A stretch of DNA of 6,177 nt from Gammaproteobacteria bacterium (GCA_003162555.1 PMNQ01000037.1:1-6177), one strand, 5' to 3'; positions 1 through 5,636 are shown, counted from the stretch's first letter. A program made the numbers and translations. Notes: generated by a model from the letters alone, not told the origin.

Positions 1-170
1 GCGCGCAGTCGCCAGTCGAGCAGGAACCGCGGCTCGCGCTTCTTGGCCGAAATCAGCCGCACCACCGACTCGTCGAGCCCCGCTGCGATGGTGTCGGATT
101 CAATGTCGGTTACGAATCCATGCTCGTAGCCGCGATCGAACAAAGCCGACAGTTCGGAGTTGTTGCTCAC
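1..170 (-). CDS. sufB: Fe-S cluster assembly protein SufB, N-terminal part (runs off the window)
   Basis: SufB is the scaffold subunit of the cytoplasmic SufBCD complex that builds iron-sulfur clusters. About 56 codons are visible, and the frame stays open to the window edge. Translation from the GTG at 170-168 gives a typical SufB start: a short polar lead, then GYEHGFVTDIESDTI, then a segment ending SAKKREPRFLLDWRLR. The GYxxGFxTxIexdxixkGL...iSxkKxEPxfmLxwRlkA pattern is characteristic of the SufB N-terminus. The catalytic core lies outside the window. The GTG start overlaps the TGA of the upstream regulator gene in a GTGA junction, and GGAG sits 5 nt before it, so the two genes are probably translationally coupled. 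The start is chosen for this overlap and because homologues begin here. Identification rests on recalled family sequence, not on a search. Confidence 0.9.
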   Translation of the reverse strand, partial: MSNNSELSALFDRGYEHGFVTDIESDTIAAGLDESVVRLISAKKREPRFLLDWRLR

Positions 171-634
171 GTGCGCTCCGCCCGGCCGCCGCGCAGCGCG
201 CGCTCCAGCGCGGCAAAACGCACCGGTTCGCCCCCCAAGCCCGCCAGTTCCAGCAGCGTGATTTCCTGCAGCGACCGGCGGATGGCGAGGTTGACGCGCT
301 GCCAGGCACGGCCCACGCCGCAGGTGCTCTCGATGCTGCACTGGTGCGTCTGGCGCGCGCATTCGATCAGCGCCATCGGACCTTCGAGCGCATCGAGGAT
401 TTGTGCCGCGGTGATCTCGGCCGCCGGCCTCGCCAGTCGGTAGCCGCCGCGCAGGCCCAGTGTTGAACTGACCAGGCCGCGACGATGCAGCTGCTTGAGC
501 ACCTTGCTCACTGTTGGTGCGCCCAGGTGCGACTGGGCCGCAAGCTGAGCGGCCGTCAGCTGCCGGTCGGGCGCGGCGGCCAGCCGGGCCAGCAGCACGG
601 TGGCGTAATCGGTCATTTTGCTGATGCGCAACAT
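167..634 (-). CDS. Rrf2-family SUF system Fe-S cluster assembly regulator
   Basis: This is a 155-residue Rrf2/IscR-type DNA-binding regulator that probably senses Fe-S status and controls the suf operon it heads. The start MLRISKMTDYATVLL matches the usual beginning of SUF-type Rrf2 regulators and supports the ATG at 634 over the in-frame Met7. A winged helix-turn-helix occupies about residues 26-70 (LTAAQLAAQSHLGAPTVSKVLKQL, then the wing GLRGGYRLAR). The cluster-binding region has Cys92, Cys99 and Cys105 with His97 nearby. E. coli IscR uses Cys92/98/104, so the first spacing here is one residue longer. An AGGA ribosome site lies 7 nt upstream. The leader carries a dyad with an IscR-like core (649-667), suggesting autoregulation. 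The sufB start overlaps its stop codon. Family assignment is firm; the ligand and target are inferred. Confidence 0.92.
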   Translation of the reverse strand: MLRISKMTDYATVLLARLAAAPDRQLTAAQLAAQSHLGAPTVSKVLKQLHRRGLVSSTLGLRGGYRLARPAAEITAAQILDALEGPMALIECARQTHQCSIESTCGVGRAWQRVNLAIRRSLQEITLLELAGLGGEPVRFAALERALRGGRAERT

Positions 635-641
635 GGGGCTA

Positions 642-653
642 TCCTATATAGGA
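642..653. repeat. Perfect 12-bp palindrome TCCTATATAGGA in the suf leader
   Basis: TCCTATATAGGA is its own reverse complement. It shares TAGGA with the larger dyad at 649-667; the two centres (647.5 and 658) lie 10.5 bp apart, about one helical turn. On the minus strand it also contains the AGGA ribosome site of the Rrf2 gene. It could be a second operator half-arrangement or a small RNA hairpin masking that site. The sequence is certain, the function is a guess. Confidence 0.5.
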
Positions 654-667
654 CTAGTTTAGTCCTA
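649..667. promoter_or_regulatory. IscR/Rrf2-type operator candidate
   Basis: TAGGACTA-GTT-TAGTCCTA is an inverted repeat with perfect 8-bp arms and a 3-bp spacer, 15 bp upstream of the Rrf2 start codon. Its core GACTA-N3-TAGTC matches the centre of the E. coli IscR type 1 consensus (GACTR-W3-YAGTC as recalled); the flanks do not match. It covers the candidate -10 element and start point of the suf promoter, where a bound regulator would block transcription. The natural ligand is the adjacent Rrf2 protein. The dyad is read directly; binding is inferred. Confidence 0.7.
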
Positions 668-684
668 GATTCGCTACACTTAAA
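656..684 (-). promoter_or_regulatory. Candidate sigma-70 promoter of the suf operon
   Basis: On the minus strand TTTAAG (684-679) and TAAACT (661-656) are 17 bp apart, resembling -35 and -10 boxes (3/6 and 4/6 matches). A start near 649 would leave a leader of about 15 nt with AGGA in it. The -10 box lies inside the dyad operator. The boxes are weak matches, so the operator position supports this call more than the boxes do. Confidence 0.4.
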
Positions 685-725
685 GGGGCGGCCCTAAGCT
701 TTGGTATGCTTGCGGCCCCTTTTTT
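682..725 (+). terminator. Terminator-like hairpin with T6 tract just before the aldolase gene
   Basis: AAAGGGGC (682-689) pairs with GCCCCTTT (715-722) across a 25-nt loop, and the T run 720-725 follows directly. The layout is that of an intrinsic terminator or attenuator, but it ends immediately before the GGAGG ribosome site of the aldolase gene. It would be transcribed only from a promoter upstream of 682. If the extended -10 at 702-710 is the true promoter, the left arm is never in the RNA. The loop is long, so stability is uncertain. Confidence 0.35.
702..710 (+). promoter_or_regulatory. Candidate extended -10 promoter for the aldolase-mla operon
   Basis: TGGTATGCT fits the extended -10 form TGn-TATAAT (4/6 in the hexamer). 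No convincing -35 box is seen, which extended -10 promoters tolerate. Transcription would begin near 717 and give a leader of about 20 nt carrying GGAGG at 726-730. No stronger plus-strand promoter was found in the 103-bp intergenic region. Confidence 0.4.
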
Positions 726-737
726 GGAGGTAGGCGC

Positions 738-1760
738 ATGGGTTTCGCAGATCTGGAGAGCGTGGCAGCCGCGATGGTTGCCGCTGGCAAGGGTATCCTG
801 GCGGCGGACGAAAGTTCGGGCACGATCAAGAAGCGTTTCGACAAGATTGGCCTCGAGTCCACCGAAGAGGCGCGCCGCACCTACCGCGAACTGCTGTTCA
901 CGACGCCCGCGATGGCGCAGTCCATCAGCGGTGTCATTTTCTACGACGAGACGCTGCGTCAGAAGACCAGCAGTGGCGTGCCGTTCACCGAATACCTGAC
1001 GAAACTCGGCGTTGTGCCCGGCATCAAGGTCGACATGGGCGCCAAGCCGATGGCCGGATTTCCGAACGAGACCATCACCGAGGGGCTCGATGGTTTGCGC
1101 GAGCGGCTGATGGAGTACTACAAGCTCGGCGCGCGATTCGCCAAGTGGCGTGCGGTGATCGACATCGGCGCAGGGCTCCCGACGAGCTACGCGATCCACG
1201 CGAACGCGCAGGCGCTGGCCCGCTACGCCGCGCTGTGCCAGGAACAAAACATCGTGCCGATCGTCGAACCCGAGGTGCTGATGGACGGCGGGCACACGCT
1301 CGAGCGTTGCGAAGAAGTGACCAGCGCCGTGCTGCTGGAGGTGTTCCAGGAGCTCGAAGGCCATCGTGTGCATCTGGAAGGCATGATCCTCAAACCCAAC
1401 ATGGTCATATCCGGCAAGAAGTGCGCGCAGCCTGCTACGCCTGAGCAGGTCGCGGCAGCCACAGTGCGCTGCCTGAAGCGGCACGTGCCGGGCGCCGTGC
1501 CTGGCATCGCCTTCCTCTCCGGCGGGCAATCGCCGGCCGAGGCGGCGCTGCACCTGTCATTGATGAACGCGGTCGGCAACCTGCCATGGCATCTCACGTT
1601 CAGCTATGGACGTGCGCTGCAGGACGCGGCGCTGTCGGCCTGGGGCGGCAAGCCCGCCGGGTTCGCGGCCGGACAGAACGCGTTCGCCAAGTGGGCGCGC
1701 CTGAATGGACTCGCGCGCAACGGCCGCTTCAAGCCAGGGATGGAAGCGCAGGCGGCCTGA
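738..1760 (+). CDS. fba: Fructose-bisphosphate aldolase class I (glycolytic type)
   Basis: This 340-residue cytoplasmic enzyme reversibly cleaves fructose-1,6-bisphosphate to dihydroxyacetone phosphate and glyceraldehyde-3-phosphate through a lysine Schiff base. It is of the animal/plant-like class I family, not the E. coli FbaB type. Active-site residues, with rabbit muscle equivalents from memory, are Asp24 in GKGILAADES (Asp33), Lys97 in GIKVD (Lys107), Lys136 and Arg138 in FAKWRAV (Lys146, Arg148), Glu177 and Glu179 in IVEPEV (Glu187, Glu189), the Schiff-base Lys219 in GMILKPNMV (Lys229), Ser261 in FLSGGQS (Ser271) and Arg292 in SYGRAL. All are present, so the enzyme should be active. The C-terminus stops short of the flexible Tyr-ending tail of the animal enzymes. 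GGAGG lies 7 nt before the ATG. The TGA shares its A with the mlaF ATG, placing the gene first in the mla operon. Confidence 0.95.
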   Translation: MGFADLESVAAAMVAAGKGILAADESSGTIKKRFDKIGLESTEEARRTYRELLFTTPAMAQSISGVIFYDETLRQKTSSGVPFTEYLTKLGVVPGIKVDMGAKPMAGFPNETITEGLDGLRERLMEYYKLGARFAKWRAVIDIGAGLPTSYAIHANAQALARYAALCQEQNIVPIVEPEVLMDGGHTLERCEEVTSAVLLEVFQELEGHRVHLEGMILKPNMVISGKKCAQPATPEQVAAATVRCLKRHVPGAVPGIAFLSGGQSPAEAALHLSLMNAVGNLPWHLTFSYGRALQDAALSAWGGKPAGFAAGQNAFAKWARLNGLARNGRFKPGMEAQAA

Positions 1761-2578
1761 TGGGTGCATCCCCGACGGCGGAAGCCGTGGTCGAAGTCAG
1801 TGATCTCCGTTACAGCATTGACGGCCACAGCATATTCGACGGCCTGAACCTGACTGCGCGGCGCGGTCAGATCACCGCGGTGATGGGCCCGAGCGGCACT
1901 GGCAAGACGACGCTGCTGCGACTCCTGATGGGCGCAATCCGCCCCGACTCGGGGCGGCTCACTGTGTTTGGCGAAGAGGTCGCGCGCTTGCCGCGCGCGC
2001 CGCTGTACGCGCTGCGCCGCCGGATTGGCATGCTGTTTCAGAACGGCGCGCTGCTGAGCGACATGTCGGTGTTCGAGAACGTCGCCTTCCCGCTGCGCGC
2101 CCACACGCGTTTGCCAGAACCGCTGCTGCGCCGGCTGGTACTCATGAAGCTGCAGGCGGTTGGCCTGCGCGGCGCGGCGGACATGGCGCCCGGTTCCCTG
2201 TCCGGTGGCATGGCGCGGCGCGTGGCGCTGGCGCGGGCGATCGTCATGGATCCGGAGCTGCTGATTTACGATGAGCCTTTTGTGGGGCTCGACCCGATCT
2301 CGCTCGGCGTGATCCTGAGGCTGATCCAGACGCTGAACGCCACGCTCGGGATCACCAGCATTGTCGTCACGCACGATGTCGAGGAGATCAGCCGCATCGC
2401 CCACCAGAGCTACCTGCTTGCCGGCGGGCGCGCGGCAGCGGCCGGCAGTCCCGCGGAGCTGCTGGCTGCGGCCACTCCGGTCGTCAACCAGTTCATGCGC
2501 GGCCTGCCGGATGGTCCGGTGGCGTTCCACGTACCGGCGCCCGATTACCGCACCCAGCTGCTGGAGCTCGAGTCATGA
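1760..2578 (+). CDS. mlaF: Phospholipid ABC transporter ATP-binding protein MlaF
   Basis: MlaF is the cytoplasmic ATPase of the MlaFEDB complex, which moves phospholipids between the inner membrane and the periplasmic carrier MlaC. The product has 272 residues (E. coli 269). The order of motifs is complete: Walker A GPSGTGKT (43-50), Q-loop Gln94 in MLFQNGALLS, signature LSGGMARR (147-154), Walker B LLIYDEP with Glu172, D-loop GLD (176-178) and switch His205 in VVTHD. The signature has Met where many ABC proteins have Gln, as is usual in MlaF. The C-terminal tail VNQFMRGLPDGPVAFHVPAPDY is the MlaF-specific extension that contacts the partner ATPase and MlaB. The open frame extends back to 1586, but the ATG at 1760 gives the family length and a TGATG junction with the aldolase stop. 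The last four bases overlap mlaE. There is no strong ribosome site, so translation is probably coupled. Confidence 0.95.
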   Translation: MGASPTAEAVVEVSDLRYSIDGHSIFDGLNLTARRGQITAVMGPSGTGKTTLLRLLMGAIRPDSGRLTVFGEEVARLPRAPLYALRRRIGMLFQNGALLSDMSVFENVAFPLRAHTRLPEPLLRRLVLMKLQAVGLRGAADMAPGSLSGGMARRVALARAIVMDPELLIYDEPFVGLDPISLGVILRLIQTLNATLGITSIVVTHDVEEISRIAHQSYLLAGGRAAAAGSPAELLAAATPVVNQFMRGLPDGPVAFHVPAPDYRTQLLELES

Positions 2579-3330
2579 GCTGGCCGGTGACCGATGCGGT
2601 TGTGCGCATGGGCCGGGTGGCGCTGTTCCTTGGCCGCGTGCTCGGTCAATGCCTGCCATCGCTCCGCTATCCGCGGCTGCTGATCGCGCAGATCTACAAT
2701 GCCGGCGCGCGCTCGCTGATCATCGTCATGCTCTGCGGCCTGTTCGTGGGGATGGTGCTCGGGCTCCAGGGCTACGACCTGTTGGCGCGCTTCGGTTCCG
2801 AGTCGGCGCTCGGCGTGGCCGCGGCCCTCGGCCTGGTGCGCGAACTCGGACCGGTGATCACGGCACTGCTGTTCGCCGGCCGCGCTGGCACTTCGCTGAC
2901 TTCGGAAATTGGCCTGATGCGCGCCACCGATCAGCTCACCGCCATGGAAATGATGGCGGTCGATCCGGTGCGGCGCGTGGTTGCGCCACGCTTCCTCGGT
3001 GGCATCATCGCGATGCCGCTGCTGACGGCCATCTTCAATGTCATCGGCATCTTTGGCGCACAGCTTATCGGCGTAGGCCTGGTCGGCGTTGAATCGGGCT
3101 CATTCTGGTCGCAGATGCAGGCCCAGGTGGAACCACGGGACATCAACGAGGGTCTGATCAAAAGCCTGTGCTTTGGCGTGGCCTGCAGCCTGATGGCCGT
3201 GTACGAGGGTTACCATGCCGAGCCGACGGCCGAAGGCGTCGGCCTGGCGACGACGCGCACCGTGGTGGCTTCCGCGGTTTTGACGCTGCTGCTCGACTAC
3301 ATCCTGACAGCCGCGTTTTTGAATTCGTGA
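2575..3330 (+). CDS. mlaE: Phospholipid ABC transporter permease MlaE
   Basis: MlaE is the inner-membrane permease of the Mla complex and forms the lipid pocket beneath the MlaD ring. The product has 251 residues (E. coli 260). Hydrophobic segments lie at about 47-66, 75-102, 141-171, 194-210 and 228-249. The conserved family block runs from Leu87 to Pro131 and includes LVRELGPV, LLFAGRAGTSLTSEIGLMRA and MEMMAVDP. Residues that matter in E. coli MlaE are kept: Arg89-Glu90 (Arg97-Glu98), Lys196 in LIKS (Lys205) and Asp241 near the C-terminus (Asp250). The ATG overlaps the mlaF TGA (ATGA), and GGAG lies 8 nt upstream inside mlaF. mlaD follows after 16 nt, the only true gap in the operon. Confidence 0.95.
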   Translation: MSWPVTDAVVRMGRVALFLGRVLGQCLPSLRYPRLLIAQIYNAGARSLIIVMLCGLFVGMVLGLQGYDLLARFGSESALGVAAALGLVRELGPVITALLFAGRAGTSLTSEIGLMRATDQLTAMEMMAVDPVRRVVAPRFLGGIIAMPLLTAIFNVIGIFGAQLIGVGLVGVESGSFWSQMQAQVEPRDINEGLIKSLCFGVACSLMAVYEGYHAEPTAEGVGLATTRTVVASAVLTLLLDYILTAAFLNS

Positions 3331-3346
3331 GGGAGAATGGAAACAC

Positions 3347-3838
3347 ATGAGCAACACAAGTCGTAGTCTGGAAATAGGCACCGGCCTGTTCGTGCTGCTC
3401 GGTTTTGCAGCGCTCGGTTTTTTGACCACGCAGCTGCCGTCCAGCAGTGTGGGGCTGCACAGCGCCACCGACACCTTCCAGGTGAGCGCGCGCTTCGACA
3501 ACGTCGGCGACCTGAAAGTCGGCGCGCCGGTGACCATGGCCGGGGTGCGCATCGGGCGAGTCAGCGGAGTCACATTCGATCCGAGCGATTTCAAGGCGGT
3601 GGTCACGCTCGCGATCGAGCGGCGTTACAACCAGATTCCGGACGACAGCGACGCGGCCATCCAGACTTCCGGACTGCTGGGCGCGAAGTATGTCGGCCTG
3701 GGCGCTGGCGGAGCGAATACCTACCTCGCCAATGGCACGCAGATCCAGGTCACGCAGTCCGCGCTGGTGCTGGAGAATCTTGTCAACAAACTGTTCGCCG
3801 GCTTTGCCGGCAAGAAGGAAGGCGATGCCAAGCCCTAG
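3347..3838 (+). CDS. mlaD: Outer membrane lipid asymmetry maintenance protein MlaD (MCE domain)
   Basis: MlaD is an inner-membrane-anchored MCE protein whose hexameric ring carries phospholipid between MlaE and MlaC. The product has 163 residues (E. coli 183). It begins with a short cytoplasmic stretch, then one membrane helix (about 10-28), a single MCE domain (about 43-121, including ARFDNVGDLKVGAPVTMAGVRIGRV and IPDDSDAAIQTSGLLGAKYV) and a C-terminal amphipathic helix SALVLENLVNKLF (138-150). The pore-loop pair Leu110-Leu111 in TSGLLG matches the E. coli pore-loop leucines. The tail after residue 152 is shorter than in E. coli. GGGAGA lies 10 nt before the ATG; an out-of-frame ATG at 3337 would give only nine codons. 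The last 14 bases overlap the preferred mlaC start. Confidence 0.95.
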   Translation: MSNTSRSLEIGTGLFVLLGFAALGFLTTQLPSSSVGLHSATDTFQVSARFDNVGDLKVGAPVTMAGVRIGRVSGVTFDPSDFKAVVTLAIERRYNQIPDDSDAAIQTSGLLGAKYVGLGAGGANTYLANGTQIQVTQSALVLENLVNKLFAGFAGKKEGDAKP

Positions 3839-4523
3839 CATCATGCATCACGATCTCAGTCTGCGCGCTGTCGCCTGGGCGATCGCCGCGCTGCTGTGCG
3901 TCGGCACCGTGGGCACGGCGCGTGCTGCAACAGCGGCAGCGCCGGCAACCGCGGCCGCTGCGGCAACGCCGGTGGCCGTGGTCGATACCGATCCGGGACA
4001 GCTGATCGACACCGCTGCACAGGCGATGCTGCGCGAACTCGACGCCAATCGCGACGAGTACCGCCACGACCCGGCGAAGATCAACGCCATGGTCGACCGG
4101 ATCCTGCTGCCGCATTTCGATACCGACTATTCCGCGCGGCTGGTGTTGGGGCGGCACTGGAATACGGCGACACCCGAGCAGCGCCAGCACTTCGTCGATG
4201 CTTTCTATCATTCGCTGCTGAATAACTACGGAGCCGCGCTGCTCGATTTCACCGGCGATCGCCTCAAAGTCATTCCCTACAAGGGCGATGCCGCAGCGAC
4301 CAATGCAACGGTGCGTACGCAGGTGCGCAAGAACGATGGCACGATCGTGGCAGTGAACTACAGCCTGCATCACACGGCGCGCGGCTGGATGGCCTGGGAT
4401 GTGGTCATCGAGGGCATCAGCTATGTGAAGAGTTTCCGCGATGACTTCAGCGCCGAGATCGAAGCTCACGGTGTGGACGCACTGATCGACAGGCTCGAGA
4501 AGCAGAAGGCTGGCGCCAAGTGA
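3825..4523 (+). CDS. mlaC: Periplasmic phospholipid-binding protein MlaC
   Basis: MlaC is the soluble periplasmic carrier that ferries phospholipid between MlaA at the outer membrane and MlaFEDB at the inner membrane. From the ATG at 3825 the product has 232 residues (E. coli 211). A Sec signal peptide covers about 1-34, with hydrophobic core AVAWAIAALLCVGTVG and cleavage after ARA. An Ala-rich linker (35-53) precedes the MlaC/Ttg2D domain, from DPGQLIDTAAQAML to DALIDRLEKQ. Family hallmarks include ILPHFDTDYSARLVLGRHW in relaxed form, TPEQRQHFVDAF, VRTQV, GWMAWDVVIEGISYVKSFRDDF and the final helix. The start at 3825 is preferred because AAGGA lies 5 nt before it; the in-frame ATG at 3843 has no ribosome site and would shorten only the signal peptide. 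The stop overlaps mlaB by GTGA. Confidence 0.93.
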   Translation: MPSPSIMHHDLSLRAVAWAIAALLCVGTVGTARAATAAAPATAAAAATPVAVVDTDPGQLIDTAAQAMLRELDANRDEYRHDPAKINAMVDRILLPHFDTDYSARLVLGRHWNTATPEQRQHFVDAFYHSLLNNYGAALLDFTGDRLKVIPYKGDAAATNATVRTQVRKNDGTIVAVNYSLHHTARGWMAWDVVIEGISYVKSFRDDFSAEIEAHGVDALIDRLEKQKAGAK

Positions 4524-4861
4524 ACGAGCCGGGCGCGTCGCACGCGCAAGCCACCTCGCGCGCGCAGGGCACGCTGCGCGCGCAGGGCGATGGACGCTAT
4601 ACGCTGGAAGGCGCGCTGACGCTGGCTACGGTTGCAGCGCTGCGCGTGCAGGGCCGCCAGGCTTTTGGCAGCGGGAGTGGTGCGATCACTGTCGACATGA
4701 CTGCGGTCGAGCGCACCGACAGCGGCGGCCTGGCTTTATTGGTGGACTGGCTGGCCTGGGCGCACGCCGCTGGCCGCGAGCTGAAATTCACGGCACTGCC
4801 CGCGCCGCTCCTGGCGCTGGCGCGCGTCAGTGATGTTGAGGATCTGCTGGCGGGGCGCTAG
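4520..4861 (+). CDS. mlaB: STAS-domain protein MlaB
   Basis: MlaB is a small cytoplasmic STAS protein that binds MlaF and is needed for assembly and activity of the transporter. The product has 113 residues (E. coli about 97). The STAS fold runs from about residue 25: YTLEGALTL, VTAAL-like helix, AITVDMTAVERTDSGGLALLVDWLAWA, then LKFTALPAPLLALARVSDVEDLL. Ser68 in DSGG occupies the position of the conserved Thr52 of E. coli MlaB. The GTG start overlaps the mlaC TGA (GTGA); no better in-frame start is available before the domain, and the ribosome site is weak (AAGG 10 nt away), so translation is probably coupled. Residues 8-25 are three hexapeptide repeats not expected in the family. The 3' end overlaps the convergent mlaA gene by 35 bp. 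Identity rests mainly on the DSGG motif and the place at the end of mlaFEDC. Confidence 0.9.
   Translation: MNEPGASHAQATSRAQGTLRAQGDGRYTLEGALTLATVAALRVQGRQAFGSGSGAITVDMTAVERTDSGGLALLVDWLAWAHAAGRELKFTALPAPLLALARVSDVEDLLAGR
4541..4594 (+). repeat. Three degenerate 18-bp tandem units in the 5' end of mlaB
   Basis: In-frame units start at 4541, 4559 and 4577 and encode HAQATS, RAQGTL and RAQGDG. Units two and three share the 13-bp string GCGCGCGCAGGGC when read from one base earlier (4558-4570 and 4576-4588). The period of six codons keeps the frame, so unit number could vary without breaking the gene. The repeat is short and GC-biased, so chance slippage is a sufficient cause. Confidence 0.6.
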
Positions 4862-5630
4862 CCCCAGGAGCGTCAGCAGCAGCGCCAGCAGGCGCGTTAT
4901 CGGGCATATCGGTCGGCGCGTCGTCGCCGGTATCCACGGCTGATTCATCGATATTGCCATCGCGCACCTGGTATTCGCGCCGCTGCAGCCAGGCGTTGCG
5001 GACGAAAGCGTAAGGGTCAAAGGTGTTATCGAGCACCGGGTCGGCGTCCAGCAGGCCGGCGCGCCACTCGAGTTTGCTCGTGGCCCACAGCCCCCACTGC
5101 AGGTACGGGTCCTGCAGGTAATGGCGCCCATCGCTGTACTCGTCGACAGCCTTGGCCGGCGCGTCGCGCACGCTCGACGCGCCCAGCAGCGGCAGCATCA
5201 GGTAGGGTCCCGCCGGCACACCCCACTTGCCGAGCGTCTGGCCGAAATCCTCGTCGTGGCGCTCGAGTCCGGCGCCCGTCGCCGGATCGAAGAAGCCGAG
5301 GCCAAAGACGCTGTTGACGAGCAGGCGGGAGAAATCGTCTCCGCCCTGGCGCAGCTTGCCCTGCAGGAAATCATTGATGATGGTGACCGGATAACCCAGA
5401 TTGCCGACGAAATTGCTGAGTCCGCGACGCAGCGGGGCGGGGACGGCCGCTTTCCAGGCGCGCGCGGCGGGGCGAAACACCGCTCGGTCGACGCTGGTGT
5501 TGAAGCGGTACACGCTGCGGTTGGCGCGCTCGAACGGATCGCGCGCATCATGCTTGCCGGCCGGCAGCGAGGCGCAACCGCTTAATACGAATACCGCGGC
5601 CCAGGCCGCGGCGCTGACCGGGTGTCTCAT
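4827..5630 (-). CDS. mlaA: Outer membrane lipoprotein MlaA (VacJ family)
   Basis: MlaA is the outer-membrane component that removes mislocalised phospholipids from the outer leaflet and passes them to MlaC. The product has 267 residues (E. coli 251). A lipoprotein signal ends in the lipobox LSGC with Cys19; the following Ala-Ser does not signal inner-membrane retention. The VacJ domain spans about 30-220: DPFERANRSVYRFN, LSNFVGNLGYPVTIINDFLQGK, NSVFGLGFFDPAT, DEDFGQTLGKWGVPAGPYLMLPLLGASSVRD and VDEYSDGRHY. Residues from about 225 form an acidic Ala/Pro-rich tail ending in two His. The final 11 residues are encoded on the strand opposite the end of mlaB. The ATG at 5630 gives a proper lipoprotein signal but has almost no ribosome site. 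The gene lies 59 bp downstream of the BepA-like gene and faces the mlaFEDCB operon. Confidence 0.96.
   Translation of the reverse strand: MRHPVSAAAWAAVFVLSGCASLPAGKHDARDPFERANRSVYRFNTSVDRAVFRPAARAWKAAVPAPLRRGLSNFVGNLGYPVTIINDFLQGKLRQGGDDFSRLLVNSVFGLGFFDPATGAGLERHDEDFGQTLGKWGVPAGPYLMLPLLGASSVRDAPAKAVDEYSDGRHYLQDPYLQWGLWATSKLEWRAGLLDADPVLDNTFDPYAFVRNAWLQRREYQVRDGNIDESAVDTGDDAPTDMPDNAPAGAAADAPGASAPPADPQHH
4852..4865. other. Small GC hairpin at the mlaB stop codon
   Basis: GGGGC-GCTA-GCCCC spans the mlaB stop codon. An outer pair, CTGCTG (4844-4849) with CAGCAG (4874-4879), could extend it over an internal loop. There is no T run on either strand, so it is not a standard intrinsic terminator. 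It lies where the two convergent transcripts meet and might slow polymerase there. The pairing is visible; the role is unproven. Confidence 0.3.
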
Positions 5631-5636
5631 GCCTGA

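Noticed and set aside
654..1553. Minus-strand open frame of 299 codons opposite the aldolase gene
   Set aside because: It lies antisense to a gene with every catalytic residue intact, has Arg/His-rich composition and no recognisable domain; long antisense frames are common in GC-rich DNA.
1586..1759. Upstream extension of the mlaF frame
   Set aside because: The extra 58 residues overlap the aldolase gene out of frame and match nothing; the ATG at 1760 gives the normal MlaF length.
1604..2530. Minus-strand open frame of 308 codons opposite the aldolase end and mlaF
   Set aside because: Antisense to two well-supported genes, with composition typical of a codon shadow.
3337..3366. ATG ahead of mlaD with a nine-codon frame
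   Set aside because: It is too close to GGGAGA to be well initiated, encodes nothing recognisable and is out of frame with mlaD.
3690..3824. Upstream extension of the mlaC frame into mlaD
   Set aside because: It would bury the signal peptide 45 residues inside the protein; the ATG at 3825 has a good ribosome site.
3158..3844. Minus-strand open frame of 228 codons opposite mlaE and mlaD
   Set aside because: Antisense shadow of conserved genes, with no domain or ribosome site.
3897..3899. Cys25 in the MlaC signal peptide as a possible lipoprotein cysteine
   Set aside because: It is preceded by Leu-Leu, not the small residue a lipobox needs, and a good ARA cleavage site follows.
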